NCBI GenBank assembly: GCA_963169245.1
Contig: CAUJEC010000167.1
Location: 1-32,663 of the forward strand
Direction: 5' to 3'
Length of the DNA: 32,663 nucleotides
Source: Actinomycetota bacterium
GTDB lineage: Bacteria; Actinomycetota; Acidimicrobiia; Acidimicrobiales; Microtrichaceae
How positions within the stretch are numbered: position 1 is the stretch's first letter; the number at the start of each line of letters is the position of its first letter. Made by a program: the position numbers and the translations under genes. A model generated the notes under the pieces. It was given only the letters and a program-made list of their open reading frames with translations. It was not told the DNA's origin and made no database searches. Below, piece by piece: positions 8,286-17,718 of this stretch.

Positions 8286-9002
8286 TCAGTTCCCCGATGT
8301 GGAACCGGAGTTGATTGCGGCTGATGGTGGAAGTGTGGGAAGTGACGACTCGGGGGTGAAGGTGATGACGAAAGCCGAGCCGTCCTCGAAGAACGGAACC
8401 TCCTGGGGGTCCTCCACCACCACGACCAAGCCGTTGCCGGTCTTTACCGCCTCTCGCGAGTAGACCCAGACAGCAACCTTGCCCTTTACCCCTGCGCACT
8501 GCGCTCCGTCGGTGAAGGTAGCTCCCGCTATGGGAACGGTCGCATCGCGTACCGTGAGTTCGGCCGGGGTGATCGAAGCGGGCAACCCGAGCGAGCCGGT
8601 CGACAACTTGGCCCCCACCGACTCGATGTAGGCGCCGAGTGTCGAGAAGTGGCCGGCCTCACCTGCGTTGGTGGGGGCGATGTCCACGGTTCCATCGGCG
8701 TTGGGGGTGACCCCTCGAACGGTGTCACCGGCGGGGGGATTCAGGAACTGACCGCACACGTTCAGAGCAACCGATGCGCGCCACCTGTCGCCGACCTTGG
8801 GGCCGGGGCCGGACTGGCGAACCTGGGAAACCATCATCTGGGGCGGCGCCAGGTGCGAGCCGTGCTCGGACTCTGATGTTGTCGTCCTCGCCTCGGGCGT
8901 TGGATCGGCGTTCTTACAGCCACCAAGGAGGAGCGCAGCCAGGACGATGGCCACTGGAACGAGCCCGGTCACAAATCGCTTGGCTGATCGGAGGTGTCTC
9001 AC
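8286..9002 (-). CDS. Putative lipoprotein of unknown function
   Basis: Protein of 238 residues. A basic N-terminus (MRHLRSAKR) is followed by a hydrophobic stretch and the lipobox LLGGC, with Cys29 the predicted lipidated residue, so it is probably exported and anchored to the membrane. The mature part starts with a Thr/Ser/Glu-rich linker, has two further cysteines (in NVCGQF and AQCAGV) that could form a disulfide, and ends in a Ser/Gly-rich tail. I do not recognise a catalytic motif or family. The GTG start at 9002 lies 8 bases after a TAGTCT hexamer, so it may be transcribed almost without a leader. The stop is 1 bp from the rsmD start. Confidence 0.75.
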   Translation of the reverse strand: MRHLRSAKRFVTGLVPVAIVLAALLLGGCKNADPTPEARTTTSESEHGSHLAPPQMMVSQVRQSGPGPKVGDRWRASVALNVCGQFLNPPAGDTVRGVTPNADGTVDIAPTNAGEAGHFSTLGAYIESVGAKLSTGSLGLPASITPAELTVRDATVPIAGATFTDGAQCAGVKGKVAVWVYSREAVKTGNGLVVVVEDPQEVPFFEDGSAFVITFTPESSLPTLPPSAAINSGSTSGN

Positions 9003-9010
9003 GATCCCAG

Positions 9011-9016
9011 AGACTA
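9011..9016 (-). promoter_or_regulatory. Possible -10 box for the lipoprotein gene
   Basis: TAGTCT fits TANNNT and ends 8 bases before the GTG at 9002. It would put the transcript start at or next to the start codon. The match is weak by itself and is supported by the same spacing at other genes in the window. Confidence 0.3.
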
Positions 9017-9095
9017 CTTGTGGCCGGCACCGACCCCATAAGGTGCCCGTGTCGAGCGGGGCTGTTTCGAGAGGGGCCCTCGGCAGCGTCGGAGG

Positions 9096-11258
9096 TCAGT
9101 TCTTCTCAAGGAACTCTGCTTCCTCCTCAGCAATGAAGACCGACGTCTCCTCGGTCAGTGCCAACAGCGCCGGTGCATGCTCCGGGGAGTCGATCAGATC
9201 GAAAGCGCTGGCGCGAGCCTTCTCGATCCACTCGCCGTCCCGGCTGAGCGACGCGAGCCGAAGATCTGAACGTCCCTTCTGACGCTGACCCATGATCGTT
9301 CCCTCACCTCGCAGTTCCAGGTCAACCTCGGCGAGCTTGAAACCGTCGGTCGTTGCAACCATGGCGCCCAATCGTTCGCTGCCCTCCTCGGAAACGGCCT
9401 CACCGCTGACAAGTACGCAGTAGGACCGATCCGACCCGCGACCAACCCGGCCACGAAGCTGATGTAGCTGAGCGAGCCCAAAACGATCAGCATCGAGGAT
9501 CACCATGACGGTCGCATTAGGAACGTCAACTCCGACCTCGATCACTGTCGTCGCGACCAACACATCAAGTCTGCGCTCCCGGAAGGCACCCATGACTTCG
9601 TCCTTGTCGTCGGAGGACATCCGGCCATGCAGCAGTCCAACCGCAAGCCCTGAGAGTTCTCCCTCAGCCAGCGAGGCTCTGGTCTGCTCCGCCGATGCGG
9701 CCTGGATCTTCTCTGACCCCTCGACCAGCGGGCAGACGACGTATGTCTGGCGTCCGATCGAGACCTGCTCGCGAACAAGGCTCCAGGTGTCATCCTGATC
9801 AGAGATCGACGAAGCCCAGATCGTCTCGACCGGTGTCCGACCCGGAGGCAACTCGTCGAGAATCGTCATGTCGAGATCGCCATAGACGGTCATGGCTGCG
9901 GTTCGGGGTATGGGAGTTGCAGTCATGACCAGCACGTCCGGGTGACGTTCGCCTGCCCGGAGCGAGTCACGTTGCTCCACTCCAAAGCGGTGCTGTTCAT
10001 CGATGACCACCAGGCCGAGGGACCGGAAACGAACCGACTCCTCGAGAAGTGCGTGAGTTCCGACGAGGATGTCCATTCGGCCAGCGTCGAGCTCCTCGAG
10101 AATTCGTCTGCGTTCAGCAACCCTGACCCGTCCACTCAGCAGGCCCACCGTTACTGGACGGTCCCCGAGCAATGATCCGGCCTCTCCTACTCGCAGATGT
10201 CCCACGAGTGCCCTCAGCGACTCGGTGTGCTGCTCGGCGAGAACCTCTGTCGGGGCCATGAACGCTCCCTGATGACCCGCCTTTACCGCTGTCAGGAGCG
10301 CAACGAGCGCCACCAACGTCTTACCGGCTCCCACATCGCCCTGGAGTAGCCGGTGCATCGGTACCGGCGAGGTCATATCGGCGGCGATCTCGGCGATCGC
10401 CCGTCGCTGTGCCCCGGTGAGTTCATAGGGCAGTGACCTATAAAACTCACCGAGCAAGTCCTCGGGCCGTGCCCCTTCGCCGTTGGGCAGATGCCGGAAA
10501 CCCATCTGCTCACGTTCGATCTGACGCTTTCGCCCAACGAGTGATACCTGGATTCGGAGGAGTTCATCGAAGACGAGTCGTCTACGAGCAATCACCATTT
10601 GGGCCATCGTCTCGGGGAAATGGATGGAATTGAGCGCATCCTCTCGTGGGACGAGGTCATGGGCCTTGAGAATCGAATCCGGTACAGGGTCGCAGATCCC
10701 GCGTTGTCGACAACGACGAAGCGTCTGTGACACCAGAGCGGCGACGTCGCCTGAGGTCAGCCGGACCTTCTCGCTCATCGGGTAGATGGGAACGATCCGA
10801 CCGGTCTGGTCGCCGATCATGTCGACGAGAGGATTGGTCATCTGGGCTCGCCCGTTGAAGCGTTCGACCTTGCCGTAGAGCGCCACTTCGACACCTTCGA
10901 CCGCCTCCAACTGACGCTGGCGCCATGGTTGGTTGAAAAAGCTGCACCTGATCGTTCCGGAACCGTCGGCGAAGGTTGCGTTGACCATCACCCTTCGCGA
11001 CCGGGTACGCCTTGTCTCCACGCAGCGCAGCGTCGCCAAAACCAACGACGATTCACCCTCCTTCAGATCCCGTATCCGTCGAGGGCTGCTGCGGTCGATG
11101 TAGCGACGAGGGAAGTGGGTGAGCAGGTCCAGAAGATTCTCTATGCCGAGCGAGGCGAGGGCGGATTGCCTGGCCGGGCCGACACCGCTCAGTCGACCGA
11201 CAGACATCTCCGTCAGATCGCTGTAGCTGATCTCGTTGGGGGAGTCTGTGTTCGACAT
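9096..11258 (-). CDS. recG: ATP-dependent DNA helicase RecG
   Basis: Branch-migrating helicase of 720 residues that remodels stalled replication forks and recombination junctions. The N-terminal wedge/OB region covers about 20-160 (GRLSGVGPARQSALASLGI and LTHFPRRYIDRS). Helicase domain 1 has Walker A GDVGAGKT at 307-314 and DEQH at 420-423, which is the RecG-specific box. Domain 2 has the ATTVIEVGVDVPNA and QLRGRVGRG motifs. The length is normal. It starts 38 bp after the DAK2-like gene, as in many actinobacteria (rpmB, DAK2 protein, recG, rsmD, coaD). Confidence 0.97.
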   Translation of the reverse strand: MSNTDSPNEISYSDLTEMSVGRLSGVGPARQSALASLGIENLLDLLTHFPRRYIDRSSPRRIRDLKEGESSLVLATLRCVETRRTRSRRVMVNATFADGSGTIRCSFFNQPWRQRQLEAVEGVEVALYGKVERFNGRAQMTNPLVDMIGDQTGRIVPIYPMSEKVRLTSGDVAALVSQTLRRCRQRGICDPVPDSILKAHDLVPREDALNSIHFPETMAQMVIARRRLVFDELLRIQVSLVGRKRQIEREQMGFRHLPNGEGARPEDLLGEFYRSLPYELTGAQRRAIAEIAADMTSPVPMHRLLQGDVGAGKTLVALVALLTAVKAGHQGAFMAPTEVLAEQHTESLRALVGHLRVGEAGSLLGDRPVTVGLLSGRVRVAERRRILEELDAGRMDILVGTHALLEESVRFRSLGLVVIDEQHRFGVEQRDSLRAGERHPDVLVMTATPIPRTAAMTVYGDLDMTILDELPPGRTPVETIWASSISDQDDTWSLVREQVSIGRQTYVVCPLVEGSEKIQAASAEQTRASLAEGELSGLAVGLLHGRMSSDDKDEVMGAFRERRLDVLVATTVIEVGVDVPNATVMVILDADRFGLAQLHQLRGRVGRGSDRSYCVLVSGEAVSEEGSERLGAMVATTDGFKLAEVDLELRGEGTIMGQRQKGRSDLRLASLSRDGEWIEKARASAFDLIDSPEHAPALLALTEETSVFIAEEEAEFLEKN

Positions 11259-11296
11259 GGGGATCTGAGGCCTGATCGGTGACTGGTCCTTGCCCG

Positions 11297-12241
11297 TCAG
11301 GAGTCCGATTGGGCTCCCACCGTTGCTGGCTCAGCTCGCGCCCCCTGGAGCTCTATCCGAAGTTCAGTGGGTCGTCCGACTTCACACAGAGCCTCGATCG
11401 CCCTGCCCGCGTCCCGGGTCCGCAGTTCCAGACGACAGCGATCCCCAAGTATCTCGAATACGTCAAGAGAACCCAGATCATTCCAGGTCGACTCGATCCA
11501 GGCGCATGACTCGATCCAGGAGCCGTCGCTCGTTCCAGCGGACTCGAGCGGAATTGCGGTGCAGACCACGAGGAAGATGGGTGACTCGTCATCTGCACCG
11601 ACGAGGACCTCTACCGGTGCCTGCGGAAGCTGATCCCCGGTGACAATTGCCGCCAGGGAATCAAGGACCAGAAGAAACCCCGCCGCGGTGGCATCCACGA
11701 CACCGACCTCTGCCAGCCTGGGGTTGGCCACTACGCCGGACTCGAGCTCATCGAGGCCCTCGTCCGCCGCTGCGATAATCACATCGGGAAGGCCTAGACC
11801 CTGATCGGACGCCCGCAACGCACCCTCGGATGCAGCAGACACAACCGCTGTCGGACCACCTGGATCCACAGAACCATCACGCTCACGGAGTCTCTCTGCT
11901 GCAAGTTCCAGCACCAACGCGAACCGACCTGCGTCGATCGAATCGGCGCCGGACGCCACCTCGGCGAACGATGCGAACAATTCGAGCAGCACTTGTCCGG
12001 GGACCGAACCCGACGCCGTTCTCGCTCCGTTTGCCATCGCCGATGCGATCGAGACCAGGTCGGATGCCGTTGCAGCAGACTCCACTGCTGATGCGAGTGC
12101 CTCGGTCAGAACAGTGCCCACACCGCCCGATTCGATTCCGCTGAGCGTGTCGAGCGCTTGGGCATGTTCATCAAGCACTCCTGAGATCCGGACGAACGCA
12201 TCCTTGAGTTCTCCGGCGTGGAACTCCGTGACCAACGCCAT
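11297..12241 (-). CDS. Degenerate DAK2/FakA-like protein
   Basis: Protein of 314 residues related to the DAK2-domain proteins (FakA, the fatty acid kinase) normally encoded beside recG. Family landmarks are visible: NPRLAEVGVVDATAAGFLL matches the conserved VVDAGGxGFLL segment, and RDAGRAIEALCEVGRPTELRI matches the TDDVGxAIEAGIExGRP segment. The kinase motif DGDTGTN, whose aspartates bind Mg-ADP, is replaced by SGGVGTV (38-44), the preceding NVFPVP is missing, and GARGNSG has become GARTASG. It is also far shorter than the usual 530-560 residues. It is probably not an active kinase (inference). ATG 12241 has TAGGA about 10 bases upstream; the frame extends further but without support. It is divergent from rpmB. 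Confidence 0.8.
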   Translation of the reverse strand: MALVTEFHAGELKDAFVRISGVLDEHAQALDTLSGIESGGVGTVLTEALASAVESAATASDLVSIASAMANGARTASGSVPGQVLLELFASFAEVASGADSIDAGRFALVLELAAERLRERDGSVDPGGPTAVVSAASEGALRASDQGLGLPDVIIAAADEGLDELESGVVANPRLAEVGVVDATAAGFLLVLDSLAAIVTGDQLPQAPVEVLVGADDESPIFLVVCTAIPLESAGTSDGSWIESCAWIESTWNDLGSLDVFEILGDRCRLELRTRDAGRAIEALCEVGRPTELRIELQGARAEPATVGAQSDS

Positions 12242-12487
12242 AGCCACGATCCTACCCAGTCGAACCTGGGCCCGATGTCGTCGGAGTTGATCATCCGTCG
12301 TCTCCATCGGTTGCCCGTGACACTGAACTTCGGTGTTTGGATCGCGACCCGAGCACTGACTACCATTGTCGGTCGGCAAATCACCATTGGCGAACAAGCA
12401 GTCGCCGGTGGACCACTGCCACGATGAGGTCCGTCGGCGTCAAGGGTGCTCCGGGCTACAAGGAACAAGGATCAGCGAGAGAACACC

Positions 12488-12703
12488 ATGGCTGCCGTCT
12501 GCGACGTTTGCGATAAGAAACCCATCTTTGGCATGAGCCTCAGCCACTCGCATCGCCGGACCAAGCGCCGGTGGAATCCCAACATCCAGCGCATCCGTGT
12601 GCAGGTTGGCAACTCGACCAAGCGGATGAACGTGTGCACGCGCTGCATCAAGGCCGGCAAGGTGACCAAGCCTGCCGTGAAGCCCAAGACAGCAGACGCC
12701 TGA
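12488..12703 (+). CDS. rpmB: 50S ribosomal protein L28
   Basis: Large-subunit protein of 71 residues. It begins [15 protein letters not shown] and contains the L28 core [16 protein letters not shown]. Cys5, Cys8, Cys50 and Cys53 form two CxxC pairs, so it is the zinc-binding (C+) form. The ATG at 12488 gives the normal N-terminus; an upstream in-frame ATG at 12446 would add 14 unsupported residues. It is divergent from the DAK2-like gene, and a hairpin terminator lies about 85 bp downstream. Confidence 0.96.
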   Translation: MAAVCDVCDKKPIFGMSLSHSHRRTKRRWNPNIQRIRVQVGNSTKRMNVCTRCIKAGKVTKPAVKPKTADA

Positions 12704-12787
12704 ACCGAACCACCTCGGATTGGCGCGCGGCGGATTGACCCGTGGCGCAATCGCAGCGGCGGCCATCCAGCCCATCGGCACTCACCG

Positions 12788-12811
12788 AGCCGCGTCAGGT
12801 GACGCGGCTTT
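12788..12811 (+). terminator. Rho-independent-like terminator after rpmB
   Basis: A perfect 9-bp stem AGCCGCGTC/GACGCGGCT with loop AGGT, ending in TTT. The T-tract is short, as is usual in high-GC genomes. Confidence 0.65.
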
Positions 12812-12895
12812 GCCGCGCCTGTTCTAACCGTTTACCCTTGTGGAGGTCTGGGCTGAAGAGTCACAGGCACTCGTAGGCAGTTCAAGGAGTGCTCA

Positions 12896-13147
12896 GTGCA
12901 AGGTGTAATCAAGTCGTACGATCCAGCGACCGGCGATGGGATCGTCGTGAGCGATACCGACTTGGCCGAGTACGACCTTGCGCCCGGAGCCATAGTCGGT
13001 TCGGTGTTCCGAATGCTCCGTCAGGGGCAGCGGGTCAGATTCGAGCTCGACTCCAAGGGTCTTGCAGAATCCCTGTCACTTGGTTCCGAGTCAGACATGG
13101 GGACACCAGCGTTCCTGGCGCACGCCGAGCCCGTCCCGGAGCGCTAG
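12896..13147 (+). CDS. Small cold-shock-domain-like protein
   Basis: Protein of 83 residues that resembles cold-shock proteins in outline: MQGVIKSYDPATGDGIVVSD parallels the CspA start (MxGxVKWFNxxKGFGFI), and LRQGQRVRFELDSKG parallels LxEGQxVxFExxxGxKG. The RNA-contacting motifs are not kept. RNP1 KGFGFI is TGDGIVV, RNP2 VFVH is absent, and the Trp-Phe pair is Ser-Tyr. It may still form a five-stranded OB barrel without classic single-stranded nucleic-acid binding (inference). The GTG start at 12896 has a clear AAGGAG at 12884-12889. It is a single gene between the rpmB terminator and pckG. Confidence 0.7.
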   Translation: MQGVIKSYDPATGDGIVVSDTDLAEYDLAPGAIVGSVFRMLRQGQRVRFELDSKGLAESLSLGSESDMGTPAFLAHAEPVPER

Positions 13148-13278
13148 CGATCCAGGTACGCGATAATCGAGCATCACGCCTTTTCTTGTCTACTGAATTT
13201 TTGCGTTGACCAACTAGCCATTTCGAAAGTCTCCGGGACGGTCAGCCGCTCCGGTCCAACAATCAGCGAGGGATCCTC

Positions 13279-15087
13279 ATGGCAGGTACCACCAGCAATC
13301 AGAAGCTCATCGACTGGGTGAAGCACTGGGAGGAGATCCTCCAGCCCGACGCCGTCGAGTGGTGCGACGGCTCCGTCGAGGAGTACGACCGCCTGAGTGG
13401 TCTGCTCGTCGAGGGAGGGACCTACCAGAAGCTGAATGAGCAGAAGCGTCCCAACAGCTACTTCTGTCTCTCTGACCCCGCAGATGTGGCCCGAGTGGAG
13501 GACCGCACGTTCATCGCCTCCAAGTTGGAGATCGACGCAGGGCCAACCAACCACTGGCGTGACCCGGCCGAACTCAAAGACGAGATGCTCGCTCTCTACA
13601 AGGGCGCAATGAAGGGCCGCACCATGTATGTGGTGCCCTTCTCGATGGGGCCTCTCGGCTCGCCGATCGCCCACGTCGGAGTTGAACTGACCGACTCCGC
13701 CTATGTGGTGGTCAATATGAGGATCATGACCCGCATGGGACAGGGTGCGCTCGATGTGATCGGCGCCGATGGCGCGTTCGTACCAGCTGTCCACTCGGTC
13801 GGCTATCCCCTCATCGACGCAGATGGCAACTCCCGTGAGGACGTCCCGTGGCCCTGCAACGCTGACAACAAGTACATCTCGCACTTCCCCGAGACCCGAG
13901 AGATCTGGTCCTATGGATCGGGCTACGGCGGTAACGCTCTGCTGGGCAAGAAGTGCTTCGCTCTACGCATTGCCTCAACCATGGCGCGCGAAGAGGGCTG
14001 GATGGCCGAGCACATGCTCATCCTCGGCATCACCTCTCCCGAGGGCGTAAAGCGATACATCGCTGCGGCGTTCCCCTCGGCGTGCGGTAAGACGAACATG
14101 GCCATGCTCGTCCCGAGCCTGCCCGGATGGAAGGTCGAGACGGTCGGGGACGACATCGCCTGGATGAAGTTCGGCGAGGACGGCCGCCTGTACGCGATCA
14201 ACCCAGAGGCGGGATTCTTCGGCGTTGCTCCCGGCACCTCGGACGAGACCAACAAGAACGCCATGGACACGATGTGGGGCAACTCCATCTTCACCAACGT
14301 CGCACTTACCGATGATGGTGACGTCTGGTGGGAAGGAATGACCGACGAGGCTCCAGCTCATCTGATCGACTGGCACGGTAACGACTGGACACCGGATTCG
14401 GGAATCAACGCCGCACACCCGAATGCGCGTTTCACCACCCCGGCCTCGCAGTGCCCATCCATCGCCCCCGAGTGGGAGGACCCCAAGGGTGTGCCGATCT
14501 CGGCGATTCTCTTCGGTGGTCGTCGTGCAACGAATGTGCCACTCGTGACCGAGTCCTTCGACTGGCAACACGGCACGTTTCTGGGTGCGTCGATGAGTTC
14601 CGAGAAGACCGCCGCAGCGGCAGGCACTGTGGGCGAGGTTCGTTTCGATCCGTTCGCGATGCTCCCGTTCATGGGTTACAACGTGGGCGACTACATCCAG
14701 CACTGGCTCGACATCGGCAACTCCACCGATGCAGACAAGCTCCCAAAGGTGTTCTGGGTCAACTGGTTCCGCAAGGGTTCCGATGGCAGCTTCCTGTGGC
14801 CAGGCTTCGGCGACAATAGCCGTGTGCTCAAGTGGGTCCTCGAGCGCATCGACGGCAAGGCGGACGCGACCCGCACCGCGATCGGCAACACGCCGACCGC
14901 CGAGGCACTCGACCTCTCGGGTCTCGATATCGACGCCGGTCACCTTGAGGAACTTCTGTCGGTGGACAACGAGGCCTGGCGTGGCGAGCTCGAATTGATC
15001 TCGAAGCACTTCGAGTTCATCGGCGAGCGTCTCCCCGAATCCATGAAGGACGAACTCGACGGCCTGGAGAAGCGCCTCTCCGAGTGA
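13279..15087 (+). CDS. pckG: Phosphoenolpyruvate carboxykinase (GTP)
   Basis: Cytosolic enzyme that converts oxaloacetate and GTP to PEP, GDP and CO2; it links the TCA cycle to gluconeogenesis and can run in the anaplerotic direction. It has 602 residues, normal for the GTP class. The P-loop FPSACGKTN is at 265-273 and includes the reactive Cys269 typical of this class. The [31 protein letters not shown] region holds the metal and nucleotide sites (read in parts: [20 protein letters not shown]). FWVNWFRKG and [11 protein letters not shown] are family signatures near the C-terminus. GAGGGA precedes the ATG. It is closed by the strong hairpin at 15171-15209. Confidence 0.98.
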   Translation: MAGTTSNQKLIDWVKHWEEILQPDAVEWCDGSVEEYDRLSGLLVEGGTYQKLNEQKRPNSYFCLSDPADVARVEDRTFIASKLEIDAGPTNHWRDPAELKDEMLALYKGAMKGRTMYVVPFSMGPLGSPIAHVGVELTDSAYVVVNMRIMTRMGQGALDVIGADGAFVPAVHSVGYPLIDADGNSREDVPWPCNADNKYISHFPETREIWSYGSGYGGNALLGKKCFALRIASTMAREEGWMAEHMLILGITSPEGVKRYIAAAFPSACGKTNMAMLVPSLPGWKVETVGDDIAWMKFGEDGRLYAINPEAGFFGVAPGTSDETNKNAMDTMWGNSIFTNVALTDDGDVWWEGMTDEAPAHLIDWHGNDWTPDSGINAAHPNARFTTPASQCPSIAPEWEDPKGVPISAILFGGRRATNVPLVTESFDWQHGTFLGASMSSEKTAAAAGTVGEVRFDPFAMLPFMGYNVGDYIQHWLDIGNSTDADKLPKVFWVNWFRKGSDGSFLWPGFGDNSRVLKWVLERIDGKADATRTAIGNTPTAEALDLSGLDIDAGHLEELLSVDNEAWRGELELISKHFEFIGERLPESMKDELDGLEKRLSE

Positions 15088-15170
15088 GACGACGGGCCAC
15101 GGGCCACGGTGCCCGTCCGGTCAGTCCCGTCGACTCGGTCCAGCCGAGTCACCCAACCAAGTCAGTTAAC

Positions 15171-15209
15171 CGAGTGTGCCCGAATGGTCAATCCGTTCGG
15201 GCACACTCG
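15171..15209. terminator. Bidirectional hairpin terminator between pckG and the DUF4184 gene
   Basis: Perfect 14-bp inverted repeat (CGAGTGTGCCCGAA at 15171-15184, complement at 15196-15209) with an 11-nt loop, between two convergent genes. A second smaller hairpin, GACTCGG/CCGAGTC, sits at 15132-15150. Neither has a long T-run. Confidence 0.75.
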
Positions 15210-15229
15210 CGTTCTGTTGCGACAACCGG

Positions 15230-15991
15230 TCAAATACGGTCTGGGTGGTCAGATCTCAGGTTGCCCAACCACCCCGCGACACCTATGCCGACCACAATCC
15301 CGAGCATGATCTTGAAGGTATGTCTCACCGGAACCTGCCACGACGCCAGCGTCATCAGCGCTGCGGTAATCGCCGCCACTGCCCAGAACCTGAGTCGCTG
15401 GGGCAACTCGGGGCGCACCGAGCGAGCATCAGCAACCGCCTCGTTCCCGTACCAGCGCTCAAGGAGGCGATGGCGCCCGATGTGGACGAACAGTGCGATA
15501 CCAATGAGTGACCCGACGCTGTGGCCGAGAATCTGGAGGACATCTGCGATGGTCTGGGGCCCGAGCCGCGGCGCCACGAATGCCAGACGGTCCAGCCCCA
15601 AGGCCCTTGCTCCGAATCGGTCAGCGTGGGTGAGTGTGTCGATTGCGATGTGACTGACCGAACCGATCACAGCGGAGCTCAGGGTTTGCCAAAAGGCTGG
15701 TCGCCGCGCCGAGATGACCCCGTAGGACCTCACGCGTAGGGGGCCGAGGTCCGGGAAATTGGCGGCCACCACGCGTGCAACTCCGCTGCGCAACACAGCG
15801 CAGGCAACCAGCGTGAGTGGAATCGCGAAGACCGCTACTCCCAGCAGTGAGTGCCCTTCGAGCAACAACACCGGGTAAGAGAGGTCCGGCGCTGCTGCTG
15901 CCACGCACAACGCCGTGCCGTCGATCCGGTCAGGCCACCGCAGCTTCAGTGGGAGAACCGCTGCCTGATGGGCGGGAAAGGTGAGTGGCAC
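15230..15991 (-). CDS. DUF4184 family membrane protein
   Basis: Protein of 253 residues with the N-terminus of the DUF4184 family: MPLTFPAHQAAVLPL, then AAAAPDLSYP, where His and Asp are conserved and resemble metal-dependent membrane hydrolase-like proteins. Several hydrophobic segments follow (for example LLGVAVFAIPLTLVACAVL), and a conserved-looking SHIAIDTLTHADRFG holds two His and two Asp that may bind metal within the membrane. The precise function is unknown. GTG 15991 lies 9 bp after the stop of the small membrane protein gene, so the two are probably cotranscribed. Confidence 0.8.
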   Translation of the reverse strand: MPLTFPAHQAAVLPLKLRWPDRIDGTALCVAAAAPDLSYPVLLLEGHSLLGVAVFAIPLTLVACAVLRSGVARVVAANFPDLGPLRVRSYGVISARRPAFWQTLSSAVIGSVSHIAIDTLTHADRFGARALGLDRLAFVAPRLGPQTIADVLQILGHSVGSLIGIALFVHIGRHRLLERWYGNEAVADARSVRPELPQRLRFWAVAAITAALMTLASWQVPVRHTFKIMLGIVVGIGVAGWLGNLRSDHPDRI

Positions 15992-16000
15992 CCGTCTTCG

Positions 16001-16354
16001 CTAGGCGAGGTAGAAGGCTCGCAGCATCAGCCCAACGAGGAACAGGCTGCCGCCGCCGTAGAGGACGTACATCCATGCCTTGAGTTGCGTTCGGTAGCTG
16101 TAGATGATTCCGACTGAGACGATGCCCACAAAGCCGTAGAACATGTGCATTCCCGGCGCCTTCAGCCCGCCGGCGGAGACCAGGTACACCCCGAGCGCCA
16201 CCTGCACGAAGATCGTCGCCTGGGCAACCGCCACCGCCCACCAGAGTTGTCTCACGCGCAGCGGTGCGACCCAGTGCGCCGCAAGCGACCAGACACCCAC
16301 CAGGAGGTTGGACAACAGGACCAGGTAGGCCCAGTCAGCATGTGCTTTGAGCAT
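16001..16354 (-). CDS. Small four-helix membrane protein, unknown function
   Basis: Protein of 117 residues with about four transmembrane segments: WAYLVLLSNLLVGVWSLAA, LWWAVAVAQATIFVQVALGVYLV, FYGFVGIVSVGIIYSY and LYGGGSLFLVGLMLRAF. Two histidines lie at membrane edges, in AAHWVAP and APGMHMFYGF, which could be haem or metal ligands, but I see no family signature that proves this. An AGAGGCG site lies upstream of the ATG at 16354. It is adjacent to the DUF4184 gene on the same strand. Confidence 0.7.
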   Translation of the reverse strand: MLKAHADWAYLVLLSNLLVGVWSLAAHWVAPLRVRQLWWAVAVAQATIFVQVALGVYLVSAGGLKAPGMHMFYGFVGIVSVGIIYSYRTQLKAWMYVLYGGGSLFLVGLMLRAFYLA

Positions 16355-16446
16355 CTATCGCCTCTGCCCGGTCCTTGACTCAGATCGAGGTTCGACCCCT
16401 GGCTCGATTACTTGTTCCGAATACGGTTCCGTTCGCACGCCGACGC

Positions 16447-17610
16447 TCACGCGACAGCTCCGGATGAGCGAAGCCCAACGATGCGCTCGGCGTCAGCTCC
16501 GAGCCACTCCCCCAGGATCTCATCTGTGTGTTGACCGGCATGAGACGGTGGACGTTGGATCTCACCAGGGGTGCGATCGAAGCGCGGCGCAGGGGCAGGC
16601 TGGGTGATACCCGCAACCTCTGTGAAGGTCCCACGTGACACGTTGTGGGGATGCTTGGCAGCTTCGTCCATGGTGAGCACTGGCGCGAAGCAGATGTCGG
16701 TTCCCTCCATGATCTCGCACCACTCATCACGACTCTTGGTCCTGAAGATCCCCGCCAGACGGTCCTTCATCTCTGGCCATGCAGTGCGATCCATCTGGTT
16801 TGGCAGGTCCATGCTGTCCGCGCTGTAGGACGCCTCGAGGTCAGTGCACTTGAGCAGTTCGGCGTAAAATTGAGGCTCGATTGCTCCGATGGACACGAAC
16901 TGTCCATCTGCACATTCGTATGTGTCATAGAAATGCGCTGCTGTGTCCAAGAGGTTGGTCCCACGCTCGTTGTTCCAGAATCCGAGCGACTTGAACGCCC
17001 ACATCATGGTCATCAGGGTTGCCGAGCCATCGACCATTGCGGCATCAACGACCTGTCCCTTACCGGACTTGGTTGCCTCAAGGAGCGCGCAGACCGTCCC
17101 GAATGCAAGAAGCATTCCTCCACCACCGAAATCACCGACCAGATTGATAGGCGGCGTCGGCTTCTCGCCCTCTCTACCCAAGTGCGCGAGTACACCGGCA
17201 AGAGCGATGTAGTTGATGTCATGTCCGGCTGTCAGCGCGTAGGGCCCATCCTGGCCCCAACCGGTCATCCGACCGAACACCAGCTTCGGATTGCGCTCAA
17301 GGCACACCTCGGGGCCGAAGCCCAGACGCTCGGCGACTCCAGGCCGGAAGCCCTCGATGAGAGCGTCGGCGCCCTCGACAAGCTCGAGGAGAACCTCTAC
17401 ACCCTCGGGTGACTTCAGATCGAGACCGATCGAGCGACGCCCGCGATTGAACAATTCCAGTGGCGGGGCTGCCGGGTCGCCGCCGAACACAGATGCTGAG
17501 CGATCGACACGTATGACGTCTGCCCCCATGTCAGAGAGCATCATCGCTGTGAACGGGGCGGGCCCGATGCCTGCGATCTCAATGACCTTGAATCCTGTAA
17601 GCGGTCCCAC
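16447..17610 (-). CDS. mcr: Alpha-methylacyl-CoA racemase-type CoA transferase family III enzyme
   Basis: Protein of 387 residues of the CaiB/BaiF (family III CoA transferase) fold. The residues that set alpha-methylacyl-CoA racemase apart from true CoA transferases are present: His130 in TAGHDINYIALAG, Asp160 in NLVGDFGGGGM and Glu245 in GAIEPQFYAEL. These match His126, Asp156 and Glu241 of the mycobacterial enzyme with a constant offset of four. It would interconvert (2R)- and (2S)-methylacyl-CoA in breakdown of branched-chain lipids, sterols or isoprenoids. GTG 17610 is preferred because AAGGGGAT lies just upstream; the longer frame from 17706 lacks family similarity. A TACTAT hexamer at 17661-17666 (minus) is a candidate -10 box. 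Confidence 0.92.
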   Translation of the reverse strand: MGPLTGFKVIEIAGIGPAPFTAMMLSDMGADVIRVDRSASVFGGDPAAPPLELFNRGRRSIGLDLKSPEGVEVLLELVEGADALIEGFRPGVAERLGFGPEVCLERNPKLVFGRMTGWGQDGPYALTAGHDINYIALAGVLAHLGREGEKPTPPINLVGDFGGGGMLLAFGTVCALLEATKSGKGQVVDAAMVDGSATLMTMMWAFKSLGFWNNERGTNLLDTAAHFYDTYECADGQFVSIGAIEPQFYAELLKCTDLEASYSADSMDLPNQMDRTAWPEMKDRLAGIFRTKSRDEWCEIMEGTDICFAPVLTMDEAAKHPHNVSRGTFTEVAGITQPAPAPRFDRTPGEIQRPPSHAGQHTDEILGEWLGADAERIVGLRSSGAVA

Positions 17611-17718
17611 TCGTGATCCCCTTTTCGCGTTGTCGTGACCTTCGGCCCGATGTGTGCCACATAGTACGGTGTCGACGGGCCCTGCCATCCCACCGTCAGG
17701 TGCCACCCGTCTCAGGAC

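Noticed and set aside
13975-15009. Minus-strand 344-codon open frame
   Set aside because: It is antisense to pckG, whose motifs are certain, and its translation has no recognisable family features; high GC produces such frames.
16384-16412. tRNA-like T-arm sequence (GGTTCGACCCCTGGCTCGATTA)
   Set aside because: No matching acceptor 5' strand, D-arm or anticodon arm fits in the space; the T-stem pairs poorly and the upstream bases code for the small membrane protein.
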